From Haematobia irritans (lineage: Eukaryota; Arthropoda; Insecta; Diptera; Muscidae), in NCBI RefSeq assembly GCF_050003625.1, contig NC_134399.1, positions 37,836,671 through 37,900,670 of the forward strand: a stretch of DNA of 64,000 nucleotides, written 5' to 3'. Below the pieces are notes generated by a model. That model did not search any database. It saw only the letters and a list, made by a program, of their open reading frames with translations, and was not told where the DNA came from. The translations under genes were made by a program, and so were the position numbers. Shown here piece by piece: positions 23,801 to 35,800 of this stretch (position 1 is its first letter; each line of letters opens with the position of its first letter).

Positions 23801-26800
23801 ATGCGTTTAGGACTTTTTGGTGTTCGCGAGTAGGGATCGTGTGCACCATAAAGATCCGGACAGGCAATGCTCAATAAGCAAACTTTCTGTATAATATCGA
23901 TAATTACAAGTCCATATTCCGTTCCATAAGCCATTCTGAAATCATATATGGAGAGAAATGTGACGCTATAATATTGCTATACTCGAATGTTGTCCTTCCC
24001 TTAAGGACTTTAGCATTGATTGCGAGCCAAAGATGCTACACACAAAGAAAATTTCATTAAAATTGAGCCAACGAAAATTTTTCGTTGATAAAACGAAACA
24101 TTTTCATTAATTCAATGAAAATATTCGTTAATAGTACGAAACGTTACGTTGATGAACAGAAAATTCGTTATAATAACGAAAATTTTCGTTTTAATGACAC
24201 ATTTCGTTAATATAACGAAAATTTTTCTATCAGTGTACTTCATTAAAATAAAGACATTTTTAGGGAGCTATCTAACTTCAAATCTAGGCTTCATAAAATT
24301 AAAACAAGTATATACAGCAGTAACTTCGGCCTGGCCGAATCTTAAATACCCACCACCATGAATCAAATATAATAGTTTCCTTTGAAAACTCTTCGTCGTA
24401 GCGAGTTAGTTGATCATATATAGAATTTCCAGGGGTTTGATGACAAATATTCTCCCCTGCAAATCAGTTCATCCAGTACGCTTCAAGAAGTTAAATTTAA
24501 AGATTCTACGTATGAAGACTAGATCAGATCGGGATTTATAAGAACCATTTTTGTTTGAGTTTTAGAGAAATCATAAATAAATGATGAAATAACGCCTTGA
24601 TTTGAAATCTTAAATCTGTAAATTTTTACCGCCATTATTTAAATGAATGCGAGTAGTAAAATCTGGAAATTGTACTTTCATTTTCAAGCAATTTTCATGA
24701 GTAGTGCGCCTGCTGAAAGAAGAGTTTTCTTTTCTGAGGAACGAAATTTTAGACAAGTAAAGTTTCATTTTGACACAAATTTTAGAGACAATCGTTGAAT
24801 CGCTTATCAATTTGGATTTGGATTATTTGCTCTAAACGAAAATACTTTATACGAAAGGGGAATTTCGTTTGTCTAAAATTTCATTCTGGAGGAAAATATT
24901 TTTTCTTTGGGTGTACCGTCAAGAAGAGAAATCGGTCTATATTGATGCCTTACCAAATGGACCGGTAAAAATAAATGCGATACAGATTTTTCAGGGTCTA
25001 CAATACCAGTATATTTACATTTTCGAGCAAATGGGATAAAAACTACGGTTTCTAGAAGCCCAAGGAGTTAAATCGGGAGATCGGTCTATGGTGTGTGTCG
25101 ATCCAAAACATGGTTCGACACACGGCTTCTAGAAGTCCTAGAAATTAATTCGGGAGGTAGGTCTATATAGGGGCTATTCGCGAGTAGGGATCGTGTGCAC
25201 CATAAAGATCCGGACAGGCAATGCTCAATAAGCAAACTTTCTGTATAATATCGATAATTACAAGTCCATATTCCGTTCCATAAGCCATCCTGAAATCATA
25301 TATGGAGAGAAATGTGACGCTATAATAATGCTATACTCGAATGTTGTCCTTCCCTTAAGGACTTTAGCATTGATTTCGAGCCAAAGATGCTACTTCATTA
25401 AAATAAAGACATTTTTAGGGAGCTATCTAACTTCAAATCTAGGCTTCATACAATTAAAACAAGTATATACAGCAGTAAGTTCGGCCGGGCCGAATCTTAA
25501 ATACCCACTCTCATGAATCAAATATAATAGTTTCCTTTGAAAACTCTTCGTCGTAGCGAGTTAGTTGAATATATATAAAATTTCCGGGGGTTTGATGACA
25601 AATATTCTCCCCAGCAAATCAGTTCATCCAGTACGCTTCCAGAAGATAAATTTAAAGATTCTACGTATGAAGACTAGATCAGATTCTGGATTTATAAGAA
25701 CCATTTTTGTTTGAGTTTTAGAGAAATCATAAATAAATGATGAAATAACGCCTTGATTTGAAATCTTAAATCTGTAGATTTTTACCGCCATTATTTAAAT
25801 GATTGCGAGTAGTAAAATCTGGAAATTGCACTTTCATTTTCTGGCAATTTTCATGAGCAGTGCGCCTGCTGAAAGAAGAGTTTTCTTTTCTGAGGAACGA
25901 AATTTTAGACAAGCAAAGTTTCATTTTGACACAAATTTTAGAGACAATCGTTAAATCGCTTATCAAAAATTTGGATTATTTGCTCTAAACGAAAATACTT
26001 TGTACGAAAGGGGAATTTCGTTTGTCTAAAATTTCATTCCGAAGGAAAATATTTTTTCTTTGGGTGTACCGTCAAGAAGAGAAATCGGTCTATATTGATG
26101 CCTTACCAAATGGACCGGTAAAAATAAATGCGATACATATTTTTCAGGGTCTACAATACCAGTATATTTACATTTTCGAGCAAATGGGATAAAAACTACG
26201 GTTTCTAGAAGCCCAAGGAGTTAAATCAGGAGATCGGTCTATGGTGTATGTCGAGCCTAAACATGGTTCGACACACACCATATTCGGCTGACCTATTTGT
26301 GGTCAGCTGGATTCTAGAAGTCTTAGAAATAAATTCGGGAGGTACGTCTATACCAAACCATGGATCAATACTCACCATTTTCGACATACCTCTTAATGGT
26401 CCTCAAATACCTCTAGAATTCCAAATTTCAGACAAATTGGGTAAAAACTACGAATTCTAGAAGCCCAAGAAGTATAGTCGAGAGATCAGTCCATATGGGG
26501 GCTATAACCAAACATGGACCGATACGCACTTATGGCACACCTTTCTATGGTCCTAAAATACCTCTACAGTTCCAATTTCAGGCAAATCGGATAAAAACGA
26601 CGGATTTTAGAAGCCCAAGACGCAAAGCCGGGAGATCGGTCTATATGGGGGCTACACCAAAATATCGACCGATAGGCACCATTTTCCGGTACACTTATGT
26701 TATTTGTGGTCACATAATACCTCTAGATTTTCAATTTCAGGCAAATACAGTTTCTAGACGCCCAAGAAGTAAAATCGGGAGATCGGTCTATATCGGGGCT

Positions 26801-29800
26801 ATACCAAAAGATGGACCAATATGCGCCATTTGCGCTACACCAATTTTTGGTAGTAAAATACCTCTATATTTCAAATTTCAGGTAAATCGGATTGATAATA
26901 CGGTTTTTAGAAGCCCAAGAAGTAAAATCGGGAGATCGGTCTATATGGAGGCTATACCAAAACATGGACCGCTACACCCCATTTTCGACACACCAATTTA
27001 TGGTCCTAAAGTACCTATAGATTTTCAATTTCAGCAAATCTGATAGTAAATACAGCTTCTAGAAGCCCAAGAAGTAAAATCGGAAGATCGGTCCATATGG
27101 GGGCTATACCAAAACAAGGACCGATAGGCACCATTTTCGGCACACCTTTTTATGGTCCTAGAATACCTGTAGATTTCAAATTTCAGGCAACGTAAATACA
27201 GTTTCTATAAGCCCAAGAAGTAAAATCGGGAGATCGGTCTATATGGGGACTATATCAAAACATGAACCGATAGGCATTATTGAAGGCTGTAGCGTGATTA
27301 CAACAGACAGACAGCCAGGCAGACGGACATGCTTATATCGTCTTAGAATTTCTCTCTGATCAAGAATATATATACTTTATATAGTCGGAAATCGATATTT
27401 CGATGTGTTACAAACGGAATGACAAACTTATTATACCCCGTCACCATTCTATGATGGTGGGTATAAAAATTAAATCAAAGATGCAAACTATTCTCATACG
27501 TTCATATTCTATACTGCAAATATAATAGGTGAGGTTAAGTACGCAAGATAAACTCTATTAGCGACTGTCCTCTTGCATTCAGTGATGCCAGGAAGTTGTT
27601 TGAAAATTCCCTACGCGGCTCCTAAAAATTCCCTTTTTTCCCTACGTCCAAAATTTGTTTCCCTACATTTTTCCCTACGGTACTAACTTCAAACAAATTT
27701 GGCAAGAAAATGACAAATATTTTATATTGAATTCAATTTCTTTAAAATTAATAGTCTATAGTATCCTTCAATAAAGGGACCAAATGTTCAATAATATGAA
27801 TATTGACATTTTTATTCGGATTTCGAACATTGCAACATCATTGCTCATTTTTAACACTACCAACATTTTTCTTGTGGACTTTAATGGCCGCGTGTTTCTT
27901 CAGGTCTGATTTCTACAATTTACGAACTTTCCACAAGCAATGCATTGGTATTTAAAATCGTCTTTTTCGACCGCCTCTAGCCAACGCTTTAATTCAACAA
28001 TGAGCCAATTTGGTCAAAAGGCTATTTTCTAAATTTTGTTGGAATGGTTTTATTTTCTTCACTATACGACATTTTTCGAAAACATTAAAAACTGTTGTGA
28101 ATGTAACAGTTGTAAAACAGTTTTTGAAGATATTCCGGAATAAAAATCCTACATGTACTATTTTTATGTTAGCCTGACACCAATGCAGGCCGGCTTAATG
28201 TCGAAGTCATTTAAACTAAATATTATTACAATACTTATTCGAGCTTATTGGACAAGTTCTTTTCAGTAATAGTACTAATTCCCTTAATCTTCTTGTCCAA
28301 TAGGCTCGAATAAGTATTGTAATAATATTTAATCCTACATTTATGCACACGAATCCGCGTATGCACTGCAAGTGATCTTTGTATTAGAAAATATTGAGAG
28401 GCACCAAGTTGAGGAAGCCATCACCTGTTTATGAACCTTAATGGAAGCGTTCATTCCTGCAAATGAAATCTATTTACGCATTTGTAATTAAATACCAATG
28501 CAAAACATCTTTTAACGTTACCGTTGTACTTTTCTAAATAAAATCATTACAATAACATCGTTAACGGTGAATTGCGTATTCCATTCGTTGAAGCTTTGAC
28601 TACCATATATTTTGGATCTTCAAATATTTGGAATATTAAGGAAAAGTACTCTTCTTGTTGCAAAATGTAGTAAACTCTGGAAATTGGAAAAATTTCCTAC
28701 ATTTGTAGAAAAAATTAAAAATCTGTCCTTTTTTCCCTACAGATGTAATTTAGGAAAAAAATCCCTACAAAACAGGATTTTTCCCTACGCATGGCATCAC
28801 TGCTTGCATTAATATAACTTCTTCCCCAAATACAATTATTGCATTCGCATCACATCCCATAATGAGTTGTCTTTGTTTTGAGTGACTCCTCAATCAAGGT
28901 CCTAACGGCACATGGAGGCATCTCCCTGTCACGTCCCAAATATTGGGTATCTTCAATCTAAGATACCCAATATTTGCATTTGAATATATCTAGACTGGCT
29001 ACAACAGTGTCTGCATTGCTCAATGAAGGAAGCAGAAATAAGTTTAGTTCTCGATTTAAATCTTTACCGATATTATGCAAACAGTTCGAAACTCGGAATT
29101 CTTAATTCACAGATCTTGTTCTTGTACAAAATATGGGTCTTGGAGAAGAACTATATCTGTGTTTCCTTTCATCAGGCGAACTTTTAAGGCAGCCTTACAA
29201 TGGTGAAGATTTGAGCTTTGAGACAGTAGAAACCTCCTCTCGCATACGGTGTCCGTCCATGTCTCCCTCGACTTCGCAAGAAGATCTGCTCATTTCTGAT
29301 TCAGACAGAGGCTTGTCCATTTCCGAATCATTTGGCTGATCGCTTTTGTATACCTTCATTTGGGTCTTGGCTAGATGTGACAAAGACTGAATGATCAATA
29401 TAAACACCGCATGCCGTCTTGGTCCATCCACTTCATCCAAACGGCCAAACTACCAATCAGCGGTTGGTAAATCTGGATTGCATTGTTTCAGTCTTTTTAA
29501 TGCGCTTTACAGACTATCAGTTATTCCGGACAACAGTGCTCGTGTCGAACATAACAGGTTGGCTGATAAGTCCCCGGTCTAACAAAAGAAAAACACATTT
29601 TTTTTGTCAAAATTCGTTTTTATTATTCAACATAGTTCCCTTCAAGAGCGATACAACGATTATAACGACCTTCCAATTTTTTGATACCATTTTGGTAGTA
29701 CTCCTTCGGTTTTGCCTCAAAATAGGGCTCAGTTTCGGCGATCACCTCTCCATTGCAGCCAATTTTTTTCCCTGCGAGCATCCTTTTGAGGTCTGAGAAC

Positions 29801-32800
29801 AAGAAAAAATCGCTGGGGCCAGATCTGGAGAATACGGTGGGTGGGGAAGCAATTCGAAGCCCAATTCATGAATTTTTGCCATCGTTCTCAATGACTTGTG
29901 GCACGGTGCGTTGTCTTGGTGGAACAACACTTTTTTCTTCTTCATATGGGGCCGTTTTGTCGCGATTTAGACCTTCAAACGCTCCAATAACGCCATATAA
30001 TAGTCACTGTTGATGGTTTTTCCCTTCTCAAGATAATCGATAAAAATTATTCCATGCGCATCCCAAAAAGCAGAGGCCATTACTTTGCCAGCGGAATTTT
30101 GAGTCTTTCCACGCTTCGGAGACGGTTCACCGGTCGCTGCCCACTCAGCCGACTGTCGATTGGACTCAGGAGTCATGGAGCCATGTTTGTCACATATCGA
30201 CGGAAAAACTCGGGTGTATTATGAGTTAACAGCTGCAAACACCGCTCAGAATCATCAACACGTTGTTGTTTTTGGTCAAATGTGAGCTCGCGCGGCGCCC
30301 ATTTTGCACAGTGCTTCCGCATATCCAAATATTGATGAATGATATGACCAACACGTTCCTTTGATATCTTTAAGGCCTCTGCTATCTCGATCAACTTCAT
30401 TTTACGGTCATTCAAAATCATTTTGTTGATTTTTTGATGTTTTCGTCGGTAACCACCTCTTTCGGGCGTCCACTGCGTTCACCGTCCTCCGTGCTCATTT
30501 CACCACGCTTGAATTTTGCATACCAATCAATTATTGTTGATTTCCCTGGGGCAGAGTCCGGAAACTTATTATCAAGCCAAGTTTTTGCTTCCACCGTATT
30601 TTTTCCCTTCAGAAAACAGTATTTTATCAAAACACGAAATTCCTTTTTTTCCATTTTTTTCACAATAACAAAAGTTGCTTCAAAAAAGACGCTCTATCTC
30701 ACAAACTAATTGACTTACAGACGTCAAATTTTGACACGAATCATTTGAAGGTTGGTACTATATAAAATAATATGAATTTAATACTAGCAACGCCATCTAT
30801 GTGTCAGACCGGGGACTTATCCGCCAACCTGTTATCCCAGGTATCCATGCATATGCTCTAGGTCTAGCCGGTATGTCTTTCTTCTCGACTAACTCTAGAG
30901 TAGCTCCTTCCCCAAACTTCACCAATAAGTAACAAAGCAGCTATAAAACAATCAATAGACCTCTGGTCCTCAAATGCGATTAGTTTAAATAGTCCTTGAA
31001 ATCAACCAGCCTCTTAGTGTCGAGGATCTGGGCCGGGAAACTTTTCCAGCACCAGTGAGTAGACGCCCGACAAAGCATTCAAGTAATTTTCCCCACTTGT
31101 ACTTTGGAATAATACCGTCCACTGCTCCCCTGTTAACAATAGCCATCACAAGACTATTCTTTGCAACTGAGTCAAACGATCTTTGATCCCTTTTGGAAGA
31201 TGGCAGTTCATCCGGCTATCGTTCCCTTTTTCCAGCTTCAAGAATTCCTTGCGCCCACTTGGTCGAATGATCCCATTTTCTTTAGGATAAACAAGACATT
31301 TGTGCGTTTATTGAATCTCTTTCTTGAGAAATTACCACCTTTTGATGTCGTTTCCTTAGGGATGGTTCGACTAACCAAAGTATCGCAACCTGTCAACCGG
31401 TCTACAGGTCGACTAATTGGGCCTAACTCTTGACCATTGCCCAAATTTATAACTTCAGTCGAAACCCGTCCACTGGGCCCTGAAGTTAGAAGCCTAGTGG
31501 ATGACTTTCGCAGCATGGTGGCCTAATGTACCACCACACTTGAGATTCGTTATAAGTACTTATAACAATTAATCCGATATTAAAAAAAACACTTCCGTTC
31601 TGTTCGACGGTTGAATGTTGAATCATCTTTAGTCTTCGATTGGAGTGTCTGCAGTATCTTCTAGTGGATGCGTATCCGTTAACCTAACCGAATCTCTTGA
31701 GTACTCGTCCGAGAGTGTCCGCTGGGTGCTATATTTGTTTTTGTAGGTTAAATACTTATTTGATCATTCACGTACATAGTGGCTGATATTTATTGCTACA
31801 GGTTGCTATCATTTTCAAACCGCTGTTCCGGCCTCTTTCTGCCCTCTTGCACAGTCTGTTAGGTTCAGTTCCCTGCAGAAGTATTATAACATAGTCTGCG
31901 TAATATTATAACATAGTCTGCGTAGTTGCATTCCAATGCCTCCTTAGCTAAAATCCGGCCTACTAACGTGTATAGTTGCTACCTACAGTAGTGACGATAG
32001 TACACCTCCCTGTGGAGTTCCCCGCTCTACATTGACCGTTACGGTCACAACATGCGATCCACAGCTTATACGTTTATGCCTTAGCATACAGTATGTTAAA
32101 GATCCGGTCAACCAAAACTGGTCTAAGGACTTGTTAAGTGTGTCTAAAGTTGTTGAAAGCTCCCTTAATGTCAATATATAAAGCTAGCGTGTATGCCTTA
32201 ACAAAGAATAACCTTTCCGTGATATGTACCAGCTTCTGTAGGGCCGTCTAGACCCCTCTACATATGGGTGTTGTAACTTTAGCATTTCACTCGAAATTCT
32301 GCTGATTGCCATGGTGTTAAGAACGCGTTCCATTGCCTTCGGCATGTCCATTTCCTTTGAATTTGCATAACTCACTTTCCCGGGCTTTGATTCGAAAACT
32401 ACTCCAGCCTCCTGTCAGGATTTTAGTGTATGCGAATCGAAGACATCCCGTACTAATTTCGGATAAGTGGGGCGCTATATAGTCCACTTTCTTTTGAAGT
32501 AGTGCCGGAAATATTCCATTAGGTACAGGCGGGACATTTTATAGCCCTTTGACCTTTTCATTCGTTATGATGTGCTCCCTGTCCTCACCTTCCGTTTGTA
32601 ACAGAGTCTTCTCCACGGACGGGAAAAATGAGTGTCTGAGCTGTCCTCCATTGATTCCATTCTATGAGAGTGAGAATTTTGTGCAGTCCTCCATTGATTC
32701 CATTCTATTCCCAATATAGTCTACCATTGCTTCGATCTGGGTATGGGTTTTTGAGAGGAATTTCTTAATTTTCGAAGCCTCGGTAACGCTATCTACCTGG

Positions 32801-35800
32801 CCGCAGAATAACATCAACGAATTGTATTTTACTGTCCTTGTAATTCTATTGTATACTGTGATGCTGCTGCGATAAGCATCCAGCATACCTTGACATTTTT
32901 AAGATGTGTCCTATTGTAAAGCCTTCGGACCTCTTCCCCAATGTTACGAATCTCCCATGTCATCCAGGATTTTTGACGTTTTTCGCTTTATGCACCGTTC
33001 AGACTATAAGTTTATCTGGACGACCGTCAAACATATCCCAGATATGGGCCACACAATAAGTTATGTTCGACGGCATAATCTATACTGTGATGTTATCGAT
33101 AACATATTTATCGATTATTTAGTTGTCGCCGACAATTCGTAGCGATTTGCCACACTGTAAGATTTTTTACAAACACAGGCATTCCGTCCGGAAAAACTTA
33201 TAGTCAGGACGGCACATTTTTTCGGAATCTTATTGGGTCCACTTCTGTCGTAGTTGTTTTAAAATTGATGAGTACTCTTCCGAGACCCTTCACTACTGCA
33301 CCTCGTCTATTAAGCTCTCAGAATTTCTGGAAGGGCTTGACCTTTTCTGTTAAAGTTGGTGCTGTCCCAGCACGTAGCGTGAGTTAGCATCGCAACCTAC
33401 CAGAATCCCATTTTCTAATTTCTGACTTATCTTCCTCCGACGAAGGTAGTAAGGTCAGCGCATCATATGTCAGGTAGAATGACGAAAGGTATAAATTGTC
33501 ATTTCCCTCTTTTATCACAGTGACTTCTGCTGTTGACAACTCCGGATAAAAGAGAAAGCATACGATTTTTTTGGCATATTATACAGGCTCATGTGTCCCG
33601 TCTTAGAATAGAACAGTTGGAAATTTGAATCCCGTTACATTGTTGCGAGTTTTCCACGATTCCTGAATCAAGGCGGCATGTATCTGGTTGAAATTTTGCT
33701 CCGATCGAGGTTAAACTGGATAACTTGAATCATCCTTTCGCCATTCGAACATATTTTTGGGATTCAATGATTTTCTTCGTTTCCATATGCTTTTCTTGTG
33801 CTTCCGGTCTGTCCTCAGTTTCCTTTATTAGATAATAATTCGGCGACTGATCGCTTCTCTGTTTTCCCCCTAGATCCTATTTCTAGGAGGCTTCTTGCCA
33901 ACCCTTGTCTTCCAATTTTCAAAAAGACAGCTATGGTGCCCATAGTTGGCACTAAAATATACAAAAGTGTCGATCATCCCAAGACGGCCACCTGTATGCA
34001 TTTTTGTTATTCTCGTGGTCTCGACCTATTCAGCGTTATGCTAAGTACTAAGATCACGTTTCCGTACGAAAAACGGTTATACTCCATACGCGCGCAATAA
34101 CTGCGAAATATTTGTTTTGGGCATTATTTTGGCACAAATAAGTTAACAGCTCTGTGTTTAGGACCCTATTAATGGTGCTGACATTCATTAGCATTAGAGA
34201 TCAAAATAAAATCATCCACACTCATTGATAGGTGAAAACAATTCCTTTCAGGGAATTAGGTTAGAATAATGCTGGGAGTAAGACTGGCATACTTCATGTG
34301 CCGAATTTTGGACCGATTTTTAAATCTTTCTATACACCATAATTATTGATATCCCCAAATTCACTTATCTAAGTTTTGGATTCTATACTTACAATCCATA
34401 TGTAGAACTGATACATAACGATGTCACTTGGACAATTCTCTTATTGGGGCCAGTTGTTAAACAAACTAACTGTGTCTGAAACCCTGGTGGCTTTCGTTGT
34501 GCTCCTGTTTTTACACGCAATACATTGTCCGTCTGCAAGCAAAAAAACAAATTATTTAATCGATCGTAATTGATAAACATAGGAGGATATTAAAATTTTA
34601 CCTTATCGGACTCGCTGGATTCGGTTTTTTGAACCTGATGTGGAATAAAATCGCATTCCGGACTAGTACCATAAATATCATCAAAGTTCTCAAAGAGTAT
34701 TGGAATCTCCAGAACCAAAATGTCTGAAGTGGTCTCAACTTTGCGAAATTTAAATAAAATAACTTGGCCCATTGCACCAGCAACACATAAACGTCTTGAT
34801 ACAGAGCAAAGGTGAATTAATTGAATTGCCAATGGATGTTCCACACCACTGTCTGTTGGTAGGGATTTGGATTTTTCAAATATCTTTGCCGTCTTCAGTT
34901 TATATAAAATCTAAACACAAAAATACATAGACGTTGTAGCTAACGTTTTCATATGGTTAGTATAACTATACCTGTAATGTGCCTGCACCAGAATCCCAAA
35001 ATTTTAATGTACCATCTTGATGACCAGTTATGACAATTTCGGCATAACTACAAGACGCTGGTGACCATTCTCCACCTGATACAGGCCATTCTCTTTCGGA
35101 GAAACCAGTTTTTTTAGATGTCGTAGTACGGCCAACCTGAAAATATAAAAAAATGCAGTCCATAAAAAATGCATGTCCTCATTCTTTTGCATAATTAACG
35201 AACAGAGTAAAAAGCAGGAACCAAATCCGAGGGGCAATCAGTTAAGTAAGTGCAATATGTAACAGGTGATTCGTGTAAGTCCATGGGATAAGGCGATTCG
35301 AAACATGGAAAACCGGGTGTAAGTAAGTCTATTAATACTAAATCATACTGCAGAAGAACTGCTATCGCATACGGTTCTTGGGTTTCTGTAAAAAAAAAAT
35401 CCATTAGAAAAAAATCTCAAACTCATTAAGGTAAAAAAAAATGCTAAAATACCACTCGTCCAAGGGTTTTCACAAAGTGTTATAAAGTCAACAACAGCAT
35501 GTTCCATTTCCAAAACGGTGGTAGTTTTCCCCACCATAACAGTAATACAATTGGATTTTGCTCCTTTCTCTGTTGGCATGCCACCAGAAAAAATCGTAAA
35601 TGTTTCTCTGAAAAATCCATAAAGGCATATTCAAAACCATATACAATAACATCGGTGTCTTTGCTGTACACTGTACTTACCCAGATTGAGAAGCTTTCAA
35701 ATCAACTTTGTAAATGGGATTGCATTTTTCAACTGTTCCTTCTCTCAACGTTTTGGCTAGAAAAAAAGAAATAAAAATTGTAATAATTAAAAAACAAAAA

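Larger units (their letters stand above)
23823..26350. repeat. Tandem duplication spanning part of Tomosyn exon 13
   Basis: Copy 1 starts at TTCGCGAGTAGGG (23823) and copy 2 at the same sequence at 25177, a period of 1,354 bp. Each copy holds the first part of exon 13 (minus strand), its acceptor, about 180 bp of intron and the start of a family A repeat. Copy 1 carries a 197-bp MITE at 24039-24235 that copy 2 lacks. The copies then run parallel, with scattered substitutions, to about 26350. Copy 2 continues into the rest of the family A repeat. Confidence 0.92.
27469..29553 (-). pseudogene. R1-like LINE: ORF1 end and endonuclease fragment, interrupted
   Basis: Around 28870-28810 the minus strand reads LIMGCDANA and, after the hAT insertion, RGQS-like sequence: the endonuclease motif 'liiG.DfNahh..WGs...n.RG..L' typical of R1-clade elements. 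The 29440-29195 frame (MDEVDGPRRHAVF, SESEMSRSSCEVEGDMDG) resembles a low-complexity ORF1. A hAT-type element splits the endonuclease at 27580-28802 and a Himar copy lies next to it at 29554. Confidence 0.55.

Noticed and set aside
26495..27043. 182-codon open frame on the plus strand.
   Set aside because: It lies in the tandem units of a family A repeat and repeats the same motif with each unit; no protein family resemblance.
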